From contig OX579637.1 in assembly GCA_951230915.1 (NCBI GenBank), forward strand, positions 25,048,001-25,112,000: a stretch of DNA of 64,000 nucleotides, read 5' to 3'. Positions 42,900 to 52,553 of this stretch are shown in pieces. The notes under the pieces are model-generated. The model did no database searches. It had not been told where the DNA came from and saw only the letters and a list, made by a program, of their open reading frames with translations. Positions within the stretch are counted from its first letter, which is position 1, and every line of letters starts with the position of its first letter. The position numbers and the translations under genes are program-made. The DNA is from Antitrichia curtipendula. Its lineage: Eukaryota; Streptophyta; Bryopsida; Hypnales; Leucodontaceae.

Positions 42900-45560
42900 A
42901 CGTGAATCAGAAGAAATTTGGAATAAAATTGGGCTTGTACTTTAATGACGTCCTACATCAAATGTCCTGAAATTTGATTTGGGGAGGTACTTGAAACAAA
43001 TTGTGGAAGTTGCAAATATCCTCAAGCATTTGAATCCATGAGAATATTTAATTTGTGCAAAATTTCAATGCACCCTCACGTGAATCAAAAGAAATTTGGA
43101 ATAAAATTGGGTCTGTACTTTAATGACGTCCTACATCAAAGCTCATGAAATTTGATTTGGGGAGGCACTTGAACCAAATTGTGGAAGTTGCGAATGCCCT
43201 CAAGTATTTAAATCCATGAGAATATTTAATTTGTGCAAAATTTCAATGCACTCTCACGTGAATCAGAAGAAATTTGGAATAAAATTGGGTCTGTACTTTA
43301 ATGACGTCCTACATCAAAGCTCATGAAATTTGATTTGGGGAGGCACTTGAACCAAATTGTGGAAGTTGCGAATGCCCTCAAGTATTTAAATCCATGAGAA
43401 TATTTAATTTGTGCAAAATTTCAATGCACCCTCACGTGAATCAAAAGAAATTTGGAATAAAATTGGGTCTGTACTTTAATGACGTCCTACATCAAAGCTC
43501 ATGAAATTTGATTTGGGGAGGCACTTGAACCAAATTGTGGAAGTTGCGAATGCCCTCAAGTATTTAAATCCATGAGAATATTTAATTTGTGCAAAATTTC
43601 AATGCACCCTCACGTGAATCAAAAGAAATTTGGAATAAAATTGGGTCTGTACTTTAATGACGTCCTACATCAAAGCTCTTGAAATTTGATTTGGGGAGGC
43701 ACTTGAACTAAATTGTGGAAGTTGCGAATGCCCTCAAGTATTTAAATCCATGAGAATATTTAATTTGTGCAAAATTTCAATGCACCCTCACGTGAATCAG
43801 AAGAAATTTGGATTAAAATTGGGCCTGCACTTTAATGACTGCCTACATCAAATGTCATGAAATTTGATTCGGGGAGGTACTTGAAACAAATTGTGGAAGT
43901 TGCAAATAACCTCAAGCATTTGAATCCATGAGAATATTTAATTTGTGCAAAATTTCAATGCACTCTCACGTGAATCAAAAGAAATTTGGAATAAAATTGG
44001 GCTTGTACTTTAATGACTTCCTACATCAAAGCTCATGAAATTTGATTTGGGGAGGCACTTGAAACAAATTGTGGAAGTTGCAAATATCGTCAAGTATTTA
44101 AATTAATGAGAATATTTAATTTGTGCAAAATTTCAATGCACCCTCACGTGAATCAAGAGAAATTTGGATTAAAATTGGGCCTGTACTTTAATGACTTCCT
44201 ACATCAAATGTCATGAAATTTGATTCGGGGAGGTACTTGAAACAAATTGTGGAAGTTGAAAATATCCTCAAGCATTTGAATCCATGAGAATATTTAATTT
44301 GTGCAAAATTTCAATGCACTCTCACGTGAATCAGAAGAAATTTGGAATAAAATTGGGCTTGTACTTTAATGACGTCCTACATCAAATGTCCTGAAATTTG
44401 ATTTGGGGAGGTACTTGAAACAAATTGTGGAAGTTGCAAATATCCTCAAGCATTTGAATCCATGAGAATATTTAATTTGTGCAAAATTTCAATGCACCCT
44501 CACGTGAATCAAAAGAAATTTGGAATAAAATTGGGTCTGTACTTTAATGACGTCCTACATCAAAGCTCATGAAATTTGATTTGGGGAGGCACTTGAACCA
44601 AATTGTGGAAGTTGCGAATGCCCTCAAGTATTTAAATCCATGAGAATATTTAATTTGTGCAAAATTTCAATGCACTCTCACGTGAATCAGAAGAAATTTG
44701 GAATAAAATTGGGTCTGTACTTTAATGACGTCCTACATCAAAGCTCATGAAATTTGATTTGGGGAGGCACTTGAACCAAATTGTGGAAGTTGCGAATGCC
44801 CTCAAGTATTTAAATCCATGAGAATATTTAATTTGTGCAAAATTTCAATGCACCCTCACGTGAATCAAAAGAAATTTGGAATAAAATTGGGTCTGTACTT
44901 TAATGACGTCCTACATCAAAGCTCATGAAATTTGATTTGGGGAGGCACTTGAACCAAATTGTGGAAGTTGCGAATGCCCTCAAGTATTTAAATCCATGAG
45001 AATATTTAATTTGTGCAAAATTTCAATGCACCCTCACGTGAATCAAAAGAAATTTGGAATAAAATTGGGTCTGTACTTTAATGACGTCCTACATCAAAGC
45101 TCTTGAAATTTGATTTGGGGAGGCACTTGAACTAAATTGTGGAAGTTGCGAATGCCCTCAAGTATTTAAATCCATGAGAATATTTAATTTGTGCAAAATT
45201 TCAATGCACCCTCACGTGAATCAGAAGAAATTTGGATTAAAATTGGGCCTGCACTTTAATGACTGCCTACATCAAATGTCATGAAATTTGATTCGGGGAG
45301 GTACTTGAAACAAATTGTGGAAGTTGCAAATAACCTCAAGCATTTGAATCCATGAGAATATTTAATTTGTGCAAAATTTCAATGCACTCTCACGTGAATC
45401 AAAAGAAATTTGGAATAAAATTGGGCTTGTACTTTAATGACTTCCTACATCAAAGCTCATGAAATTTGATTTGGGGAGGCACTTGAAACAAATTGTGGAA
45501 GTTGCAAATATCGTCAAGTATTTAAATTAATGAGAATATTTAATTTCTGCAAAATTTCAA
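42900..45560 (+). repeat. 8-unit (1,424-bp) recent duplication with GAATGCCC units
   Basis: Runs of consecutive units with the GCGAATGCCC variant begin at about 43,191 and again at 44,615, an offset of 1,424 bp (8 x 178). The flanking units (CTTGTAC with GACTTCC, AAATTAATGAG) recur with the same order. Nearby copies of AAATTAATGAG at about 37,691, 39,471, 40,717, 42,319, 44,099, 45,523 and 47,303 step by 10, 7, 9, 10, 8 and 10 units, so the right end of the array was reshuffled by several unequal exchanges. Confidence 0.82.
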
Positions 45561-48500
45561 TGCACTCTCACGTGAATCAAAAGAAATTTGGAATAAAATT
45601 GGGCCTGTATTTTAATGACGTCCTACATCAAAGCTCATGAAATTTGATTTGGGGAGGTACTTGAAACAAATTGTGGAAGTTGCAAATACCCTCAAGTATT
45701 TAAATCCATGAGAATATTTAATTTGTGCAAAATTTCAATGCACTCTCACGTGAATCAGAAGAAATTTGGATTAAAATTGGGCCTGTACTTTAATGACTGC
45801 CTACATCAAATGTAATAAAACTTGATTTGGGGAGGCACTTGAACCAAATTGTGGAAGTTGCAAATATCCTCAAGCATTTGAATCCATGAGAATATTTAAT
45901 CTGTGCAAAATTTCAATGCACCCTCACGTGAATCAAAAGAAATTTGGAATAAAATTGGGTCTGTACTTTAATGACGTCCTACATCAAATGTCCTGAAATT
46001 TGATTTGGGGAGGTACTTGAAACAAATTGTGGAAGTTGCAAATATCCTCAAGCATTTGAATCCATGAGAATATTTAATTTGTGCAAAATTTCAATGCACC
46101 CTCACGTGAATCAAGAGAAATTTGGACTAAAATTGGGCCTGTACTTTAATGACTTCCTACATCAAATGTCATGAAATTTGATTCGGGGAGGTACTTGAAA
46201 CAAATTGTGGAAGTTGAAAATATCCTCAAGCATTTGAATCCATGAGAATATTTAATTTGTGCAAAATTTCAATGCACTCTCACGTGAATCAGAAGAAATT
46301 TGGAATAAAATTGGGCTTGTACTTTAATGACGTCCTACATCAAATGTCCTGAAATTTGATTTGGGGAGGTACTTGAAACAAATTGTGGAAGTTGCAAATA
46401 TCCTCAAGCATTTGAATCCATGAGAATATTTAATTTGTGCAAAATTTCAATGCACCCTCACGTGAATCAAAAGAAATTTGGAATAAAATTGGGTCTGTAC
46501 TTTAATGACGTCCTACATCAAAGCTCATGAAATTTGATTTGGGGAGGCACTTGAACCAAATTGTGGAAGTTGCGAATGCCCTCAAGTATTTAAATCCATG
46601 AGAATATTTAATTTGTGCAAAATTTCAATGCACTCTCACGTGAATCAGAAGAAATTTGGAATAAAATTGGGTCTGTACTTTAATGACGTCCTACATCAAA
46701 GCTCATGAAATTTGATTTGGGGAGGCACTTGAACCAAATTGTGGAAGTTGCGAATGCCCTCAAGTATTTAAATCCATGAGAATATTTAATTTGTGCAAAA
46801 TTTCAATGCACCCTCACGTGAATCAAAAGAAATTTGGAATAAAATTGGGTCTGTATTTTAATGACGTCCTACATCAAAGCTCTTGAAATTTGATTTGGGG
46901 AGGCACTTGAACCAAATTGTGGAAGTTGCGAATGCCCTCAAGTATTTAAATCCATGAGAATATTTAATTTGTGCAAAATTTCAATGCACTCTCACGTGAA
47001 TCAGAAGAAATTTGGATTAAAATTGGGCCTGCACTTTAATGACTGCCGACATCAAATGGAATAAAACTTGATTTGGGGAGGCACTTGAACCAAATTGTGG
47101 AAGTTGCAAATATCCTCAAGCATTTGAATCCATGAGAATATTTAATTTGTGCAAAATTTCAATGCACTCTCACGTGAATCAAAAGAAATTTGGAATAAAA
47201 TTGGGCTTGTACTTTAATGACTTCCTACATCAAAGCTCATGAAATTTGATTTGGGGAGGCACTTGAAACAAATTGTGGAAGTTGCAAATATCCTCAAGTA
47301 TTTAAATTAATGAGAATATTTAATTTGTGCAAAATTTCAATGCACTCTCACGTGAATCAAAAGAAATTTGGATTAAAATTGGGCCTGTATTTTAATGACG
47401 TCCTACATCAAAGCTCATGAAATTTGATTTGGGGAGGTACTTGAAACAAATTGTGGAAGTTGCAATTATCCTCAAGCATTTGAATCCATGAGAATATTTA
47501 ATTTGTGCAAAATTTCAATGCACCCTCACGTGAATCAAAAGAAATTTGGAATAAAATTGGGTCTGTACTTTAATGACGTCCTACATCAAAGCTCATGAAA
47601 TTTGATTTGGGGAGGCACTTGAACCAAATTGTGGAAGTTGCAAATACCCTCAAGTATTTAAATCCATGAGAATATTTAATTTGTGCAAAATTTCAATGCA
47701 CCCTCACGTGAATCAAAAGAAATTTGGAATAAAATTGGTCTTGTACTTTAATGACTTCCTACATCAAATGTCATGAAATTTGATTTGGGGAGGCACTTGA
47801 ACCAAATTGTGGAAGTTGCGAATACCCTCAAGTATTAAAATCCATGAGAATATTTAATTTGTGCAAAATTTCTATGCACCTTCACGTGAATCAAAAGAAA
47901 TTTGGAATAAAATTGGGCCTGTACTTTAATGACGTTTTACATCAATGCTCATAAAATTTGATTTGGGGAGGTACTTGAAACAAATTGTGGAAGTTGCAAA
48001 TATCCTCAAGTATTTAAATCCATGAGAATATTTAATTTGTGCAAAATTTCAATGCACCCTCACGTGAATCAAAAGAAATTTGGAATAAAATTGGGCCTGT
48101 ACTTTAATGACGTCCTACATCAAAGCTCATGAAATTTGATTTGGGGAGGTACTTGAAACAAATTGTGGAAGTTGCAAATACCCTCAAGTATTTAAATCCT
48201 TGAGAATATTTAATTTGTGCAAAATTTCATTGCACCCTCACGTGAATCAAAAGAAATTTGGAATAAAATTGGGCCTGTACTTTAATGCCCTCCTACATCA
48301 AAGCTCATGAAATTTGATTTGGGGAGGTACTTGAAACAAATTGTGGAAGTTGCAAATATCCTCAAGTATTTGAATCCATGAGAATATTTAATTTGTGCAA
48401 AATTTCAATGCACCCTCACGTGAATCACAAGAAATTTGGAATAAAATAGGGCTTGTACTTTAATGACTTCCTACATGAAATGTCATGAAATTTGATTTGG

Positions 48501-48640
48501 GGAGGCACTTGAACCAAATTGTGGAAGTTGCGAATACCCTCAAGTATTTAAATCCATGAGAATATTTAATTTGTGCAAAATTTCAATGCACTCTCACGTG
48601 AATCAAATGAAATTTGGAATAAAATTGGGCCTGTACTTTA

Positions 48641-48830
48641 ATTATGACTCCCGACATCAAATGTCATGGAATTTGATTTTGGAAGCCCTTTACAGAATGT
48701 TGGATGTTTAATATTCCTTGAAATATTTGAATTCACAATAATATGTAGTTCATACTTTATTTTAGTCTATCCTTGTGTCTAATGAATAATATTTGGTATA
48801 CAACTTATTGCCATTATTGGGCATTTACAA
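48641..48830 (+). repeat. decayed satellite unit at array edge
   Basis: After the last canonical block the sequence can still be aligned by eye to the satellite, with many changes. It reads CCGACATCAAATGTCATGGAA, then CCTTGAAATATTTGAATTC (compare CCTCAAGTATTTGAATCC), then AATAATATTTGGTATA (compare AATCAAAAGAAATTTGG). Similarity fades by about 48,830. A single strongly diverged unit beside nearly identical ones is what is expected where homogenisation by unequal exchange stops. Confidence 0.6.
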
Positions 48831-50050
48831 GAAATAGTGGCCATTACCAAAAGAAGTCATCGTATTTAATTGTGAAAGAGTTAAATCTGAATGCGGAATT
48901 TGTTATTACTTTGAAATATTTTTTTAAATTGCATTGACATTTAACAGAAAACTAGCACCAACATGAGTCATCTCTGAATCCTGTTTGTTGAAGACATTTT
49001 CCAACTTCAATTTTTTTTTGCTACTTTGCATTTTCATTAAGTCCTTAGTGAACTTTTTTGTTGACGATTTTTTGGAACAAAAGCATAGGACGTTAAATCA
49101 ATTAAGGTACATACTTTTGAGTTTTTATCATAGATCGTAGAATTTCCTAATTTTCCATGAAAATTAGAGTATAAAAACATAGCATGCGGTAACTAATGTA
49201 CAATTTCTATAGAATATGTGGATGAATGTTGAAATTCAGAGCATTAGTGAAACATGTAATCTTTTTCTTGTGTTGATAGTACTAGTATGTTTAATAAAAT
49301 CTAATGAAGTTCTTGTTTTGAGTGGTTCATGTTTTTGAAAATAACTGCATTGTCCCATGGAAGGGAAAATGTAAGAATTGCCCCTTATTTTGTGCCGCAT
49401 AAATTTTGTATTTCTTCATGTACGCTAGCAAATATGGGGCCTTTGATTGCAAATATGAATTTGAAATTTTTATCATATGCGGCAAACAAAAAAATTCATT
49501 GTTTTCTGTAGGGATAAATCACAGGGCAATACAAGGGTCAATCTTCCCTAGCCCAGGACAGGGTAGGTGCTTGACCTACCTGTTGTTTGGTTTTTTGTTT
49601 TGTTCAGGTTGAGGGCATTTTGTTTCAAATATGTTCATTTTTTTGAAAGAGTTCGCAAGGAAGGTGAATCTTTTTGAAGAATTTTTATATAATTTGAACC
49701 TAGATTAATTCAGTTTTGTCACAACCGAATTGCACATGAGATATTTTGTAATCAACAAAAATAGAAGTAATAAATAACCAAAAGACAATTGGGGTCCTAA
49801 AAACAAAACAAAAAAATTTAAAATTAAAGAACACCAAGAAGGTGTGATATGAATGCTTCAATCCTAGAATGCAGTTAGAGTTAAAAAGCCGGGTGAAATG
49901 GCCCTCTTGTTTGTCCTCCTAAAGCTCATCCAAGGGTGCATATATTAAAAAGCCCCCTATTCTATGTTGTGTAAAATCTGATTTCTATTGCTGCAATAGC
50001 TAATTTGGACGTCTTATTGCAAATATGAATTCAGAATTTGCAGAAATGTT
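48830..50050. other. AT-rich flank without a gene
   Basis: About 1.2 kb of AT-rich unique sequence with poly-T and poly-A runs. Short open frames at 49,329-49,612 have no protein-like composition. The only structure seen is the first copy of a diverged direct repeat (next entry) and a small perfect hairpin near 49,561 (GGTAGGT, 5-nt loop, ACCTACC). Confidence 0.6.
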
Positions 50051-50118
50051 AATTTGTGGGAAATAAAAAAATTTTGGATTTTCCCGGGGGGACGAGAAGG
50101 GGGTCAGTTCACCCTAGC
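49375..50118 (+). repeat. diverged ~170-bp direct repeat pair
   Basis: About 49,375-49,555 and 49,948-50,118 share an order of short matches at an offset of 566-572 bp: CCCCTTATTTT / CCCCCTATTCT, ATTGCAAATATGAATT in both (49,446 and 50,016), a run AAAAAAATT, and GGGTCAATCTTCCCTAG / GGGTCAGTTCACCCTAG. The pair could be the ends of a small decayed element or an old local duplication. No transposon ends or target duplications were identified. Confidence 0.5.
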
Positions 50119-50362
50119 GCGGATTTCACTTTGGCAAACCCTAAACCCCCAGTGCGAATTTCAGTCCCCCGATGCGTGAAAAACCCGCCGGTGCTCACTT
50201 CACCTGCTCCAATCTCCCGCTGCGGAAACGACCCCCCGGTGCGGATTCACCTGCTCGAGTCCCCGTCGCGCGAAAGAACCCCCGCTGCAGATTCACCCAC
50301 CCTAAACCCTCATTGTGCAAAAGAACCCCGGTGCGGATTTCATTTGTTCTAGTCCCCCGAGC
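50117..50362 (+). repeat. degenerate GC-rich ~46-bp minisatellite with telomere-like motifs
   Basis: Six imperfect units start at 50,117, 50,152, 50,191, 50,239, 50,285 and 50,331 (spacings 35, 39, 48, 46 and 46). Each has a GTGCGGATTTCAC-like head and a C-run tail (CCCCCG). Two units include ACCCTAAACCC, the plant telomere / telobox pattern, at about 50,137 and 50,299. The segment is a sharp GC-rich island between AT-rich flanks and may be part of a promoter. Open frames across it (50,056-50,399) are low-complexity and I do not call them genes. Confidence 0.6.
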
Positions 50363-50568
50363 ATGGGAGAGTGAGGCGCGATGGTATTGTGTGGGGTGAT
50401 GGCGATGTGAGCATTAGGGCACAGGATTGCGCAAAGCTTTTGGACGTTCAGGTTTTGGTTTATTGTGTGGGATGAGGGCGAGTAGTTCATTAGGGCACCT
50501 AAATTGCGGTTGGTGTTTGAAGCACACCAACCCTCCGTTGCAGCACTGCAGTCCGTTGCGCATCGACT

Positions 50569-50810
50569 TCTTCAGCCCTGTGCTCGTCGTCTGTGCTTTT
50601 GTATGCGCCTCGTGCTGTCTTCGTCCCCGTCGGTGTCCCCAAACTTCCGCAGATTTCTTCGCCCCCTTGTTTCCGGACTTCGTCGAGCTTCTTCGCCCCC
50701 GTGCTCGTCGTCGGGGTTTTCTTCTGCGCCCCCGTGCTGTCTGCGTCCCCGGACTTCCTCGGGCTTCTTCGCCCCCGTGCTCGTTGTCGTTGTGCTTCCT
50801 GCGGAGTTGG
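50569..50810 (+). repeat. degenerate pyrimidine-rich repeats (CTTCTTCGCCCCCGTGCTCGT)
   Basis: Imperfect copies of a C/T-rich unit occur at about 50,569, 50,688 and 50,767, each with a GCCC(CC)GTGCTCGT core, interleaved with GTGCTGTCT(G/T)CGTCCCC at about 50,610 and 50,731. The run ends about 85 bp before a splice-donor-like AGCAG/GTAAT at 50,895/50,896. A CT-rich GC island before a donor fits a plant 5' untranslated exon. The three overlapping open frames here (50,427-51,012) are mutually exclusive, Arg/Pro/Ser-rich repeat translations and are not supported as proteins. Confidence 0.5.
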
Positions 50811-51000
50811 AGTGCTGCTGCGCTTCCTTGGACGACGGAGTTGGAGCGTGAGTTTTGCGGCGGGAGGTTGCTGCGTGTTTGTTTGCGGGAAGCAGGTAAT
50901 CTTTTTTTTTATTTCGTTTTTGGGGGTCTGTACTCAATATGAAACTAAATGGCCCGTTTCGAAAACTGAATGGCCCGTGTGCTTGTGTGCCCGGTTGTTA

Positions 51001-51119
51001 ACAAGCACATAGCTCATCGTTAAAGCTCAAAATGAAATTGTGCTTTGAACTTTAACGATGAGCTGTGTGCTTGTGTGCCCGGGTGCTCACAATTTCATTT
51101 TGAGCTTTAACGATGAGCT
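51001..51119. repeat. inverted repeat / hairpin with two alternative partners
   Basis: Bases 51,001-51,028 pair with 51,047-51,074 at 26 of 28 positions, leaving an 18-nt loop. In addition, 51,011-51,042 is a perfect 32-bp inverted match to 51,088-51,119. The left arm can therefore pair with either of two right arms. Such a structure could arise from a nested inversion, a small foldback element, or a hairpin RNA locus. No terminal repeats or target duplications were recognised. Confidence 0.85.
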
Positions 51120-51224
51120 GAATTGGTGACTTTATCTCTGCGTTGTATGTGCCCGGGTGCTCACAATTTAGTGTTGAGCTTTAACAGTCACCTTAATTGG
51201 TGAATTTTATCTGTTCGTTGTGCG
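51077..51224 (+). repeat. 74-bp direct repeat, two copies
   Basis: GCCCGGGTGCTCACAATTT begins at 51,077 and again at 51,151. Both copies continue through TTGAGCTTTAACxxTxA, AATTGGTGA and TTTATCTxTxCGTTGT. The first copy overlaps the right arm of the adjacent hairpin, so the hairpin and the tandem copy derive from the same short sequence. Confidence 0.75.
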
Positions 51225-51725
51225 TTGGGTGGAAACTCTTGGGAGGCACTTGGGTTGGAAATTGTTCTATAAACCATGAACTAGGAGATGCATGAACTAC
51301 TTGCGTGGTGCAGGAAGAGTGAATTTCATTTTCTAGCGATTTTGGGGTTGTTTCATTGAATGTTGTGGTTTAGGTTTCTTGCTGTCTTTGAGTTGCATGG
51401 ATGGTTCAGTTTTGGATTCTTTTTTTAAGGTTGCTATTCAGGAGTCAGAATTTTTAGTATGTACAAGTGTCAAATGTGCCTCAGGTTTCTTGCTTGGTTT
51501 CGGAGAGTATGTCTATGAATGTAGTATTTTAAGGATTCATACATTCAGAATGGAAATCTTCATTGACTACGTTTTAGTCCAGTTTGCCGAAATTGACGTT
51601 GTTCATGTTGATGTTGAGCACTCCAGTTGCTTTCTCCACCGTGCTTGGTAGTCAGAGTTTTGATTGAAGTTGTTGATGTTGTAATTAGTTTCACTAATCA
51701 CCTCCATTGCTTGTGGGTGCTGCAG

Positions 51726-51815
51726 GGAACTATTGATTTCATTTTGCTCTCGAACCGTAAGGCCTGAGGAACCTTCAATTATATACGAATCCGGAGTCCT
51801 GCCAGGACAATAAAG
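51726..51815 (+). other. possible untranslated exon 2
   Basis: A 90-bp segment bounded by an acceptor-like GTGCTGCAG and a strong donor CAATAAAG/GTGAGC. It has no long open frame. Its place before the palindrome-rich interval and the first coding exon suggests a non-coding leader exon. Transcript evidence would be needed to accept it. Confidence 0.3.
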
Positions 51816-52552
51816 GTGAGCATGAATTCAATTCATTTGCAGTTTTAGGTCGGGATGAGTTTTGATCAAAGCCAGTTTAGATCGAAGCCAATTTAGATCG
51901 ACTACAGTGAATGTAGGTTTTATTTTTGACAACAAAGGGTTTAGGTTCACTCTACAAAGAATTCAAATATAAAAGAACCACTTAGGTCGACTCGAGCTAA
52001 ATAAGAAAATCCAATTTGAAGAACAGTGAACTGTACCTATAAGCGAAACATTTCGGCAACCAGAAACCGAAGCCCCGTCAAGGTTAGGTCGAATCGACCT
52101 AAACCGTAACCCACATCGAGGCAGAAGTCAAACAAAATTTAATAATTTAAAATACGAATACAATATCACCCTCTAGTTAGCTCGACTCGAGCTAAATGAC
52201 CACGTACAAAGCAAAGGTACACAGAAGGATAACGTACACAGCTGAGGGACCTCTTGAATTAGGTCGACTCGACCTAAAATGTGAAACCAAGCTACCAATA
52301 AAAAATCCAGAACTGAAAAATCCATGAAAGAAAAGAGATAAAATCTCTGAGAACAGCCCAACACCATTATGGTCGACTCGAACTATAACCAAAGTCAAAC
52401 GAGCTCAAACTAAGTACAATATGTGATCTTCAGGTCGAATCGACCTAAATACAATGAACGATATCCTTACTCATTCGGTAAGACTTGGTCAGTGAAATAG
52501 GTCAACTCGAGCTAAACCACGAATTTACTGATACGTTCACCTGCACTGACAG
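51816..52552 (+). other. possible leader intron rich in palindromes
   Basis: It begins GTGAGCATG and ends CTGCACTGACAG, directly before the first coding ATG at 52,554. Seven of the sixteen palindrome copies lie here. Apart from these and three half-site-like TTAGATCGA / TTAGGTCGG sequences at 51,845-51,905, nothing else is seen; there is no convincing coding frame. Confidence 0.35.
51982..52516. repeat. cluster of 7 interrupted palindromes TTAGGTCGA-n-TCGACCTAA
   Basis: Copies start at 51,982, 52,084, 52,177, 52,259, 52,369, 52,430 and 52,497, spaced 60-112 bp. The consensus is two 9-bp arms around one free centre base. The copies at 52,084 and 52,259 have perfect arms. The copy at 52,177 has both arms changed symmetrically (TTAGCTCGA and TCGAGCTAA), which keeps the palindrome. 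Spacers between copies are unrelated, so this is not an ordinary tandem repeat. A dimeric DNA-binding site is the simplest reading; the binding factor is unknown. Confidence 0.85.
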
Positions 52553-52553
52553 G

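Larger units (their letters stand above)
1..48640 (+). repeat. 178-bp satellite array, ~273 tandem units
   Basis: Head-to-tail array in one orientation with no inserted element seen. The CACGTG landmark falls at 3, 181, 359, 537, 715, 893 and so on, to 48,595. That is 273 periods of 178 bp minus 2 bp, and the 2 bp are explained by single-base deletions near 30,038 and 32,887. Each unit carries CACGTG, an A-rich block, a TGACGTCC / TGACTGCC / TGACTTCC segment, GATTTGGGGAGG and an AATATTTAATTT block. Units differ by a small set of recurring alternatives (TTTGTGC or TTTCTGC; GGAATAAAA or GGATTAAAA; CAAAGCTCATG, CAAATGTCATG or CAAATGTAATAA; GGCACTTGAACC, GGTACTTGAAAC or GGCACTTGAACTA). The unit length matches that of many plant centromeric satellites, but the sequence is not one I recognise. 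Centromere function is inference from size, homogeneity and higher-order structure. Short ORFs inside it (for example 3,431-3,634) are products of the repeat, not genes. Confidence 0.97.
50896..51725 (+). other. possible 5'-UTR intron (GT-AG)
   Basis: It starts with GTAATCTTTTTTTT after AGCAG and ends in GTGCTGCAG at 51,725. If real, the GC-rich block just before it is a first untranslated exon and this is intron 1 of the downstream locus. It contains the hairpin and 74-bp repeat listed separately and a 90-codon open frame (51,379-51,651) that I do not believe. Proposed from splice-like signals only. Confidence 0.3.

Noticed and set aside
1..48640. CRISPR-like array or integron-like cassette array
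   Set aside because: Repeats are contiguous 178-bp units without unique spacers, and the context is eukaryotic.
1..48640. Arabidopsis-type CEN178/CEN180 repeat
   Set aside because: The length is the same, but the sequence does not resemble the Arabidopsis repeat as I know it. A CENP-B-box-like motif was not seen either.
49329..49612. Two overlapping short open frames
   Set aside because: AT-rich chance frames with no domain-like sequence and no splice or promoter support.
50136..50310. True interstitial telomere array
   Set aside because: Only two isolated CCCTAAA-type motifs occur; there is no tandem run.
50056..51012. Several overlapping Arg/Pro/Ser/Cys-rich open frames on both strands
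   Set aside because: They are translations of GC-rich minisatellite DNA in competing frames; low stop density follows from GC content.
51379..51651. 90-codon open frame
   Set aside because: It lies in a probable leader intron, lacks family features and is bounded by AT-rich sequence.
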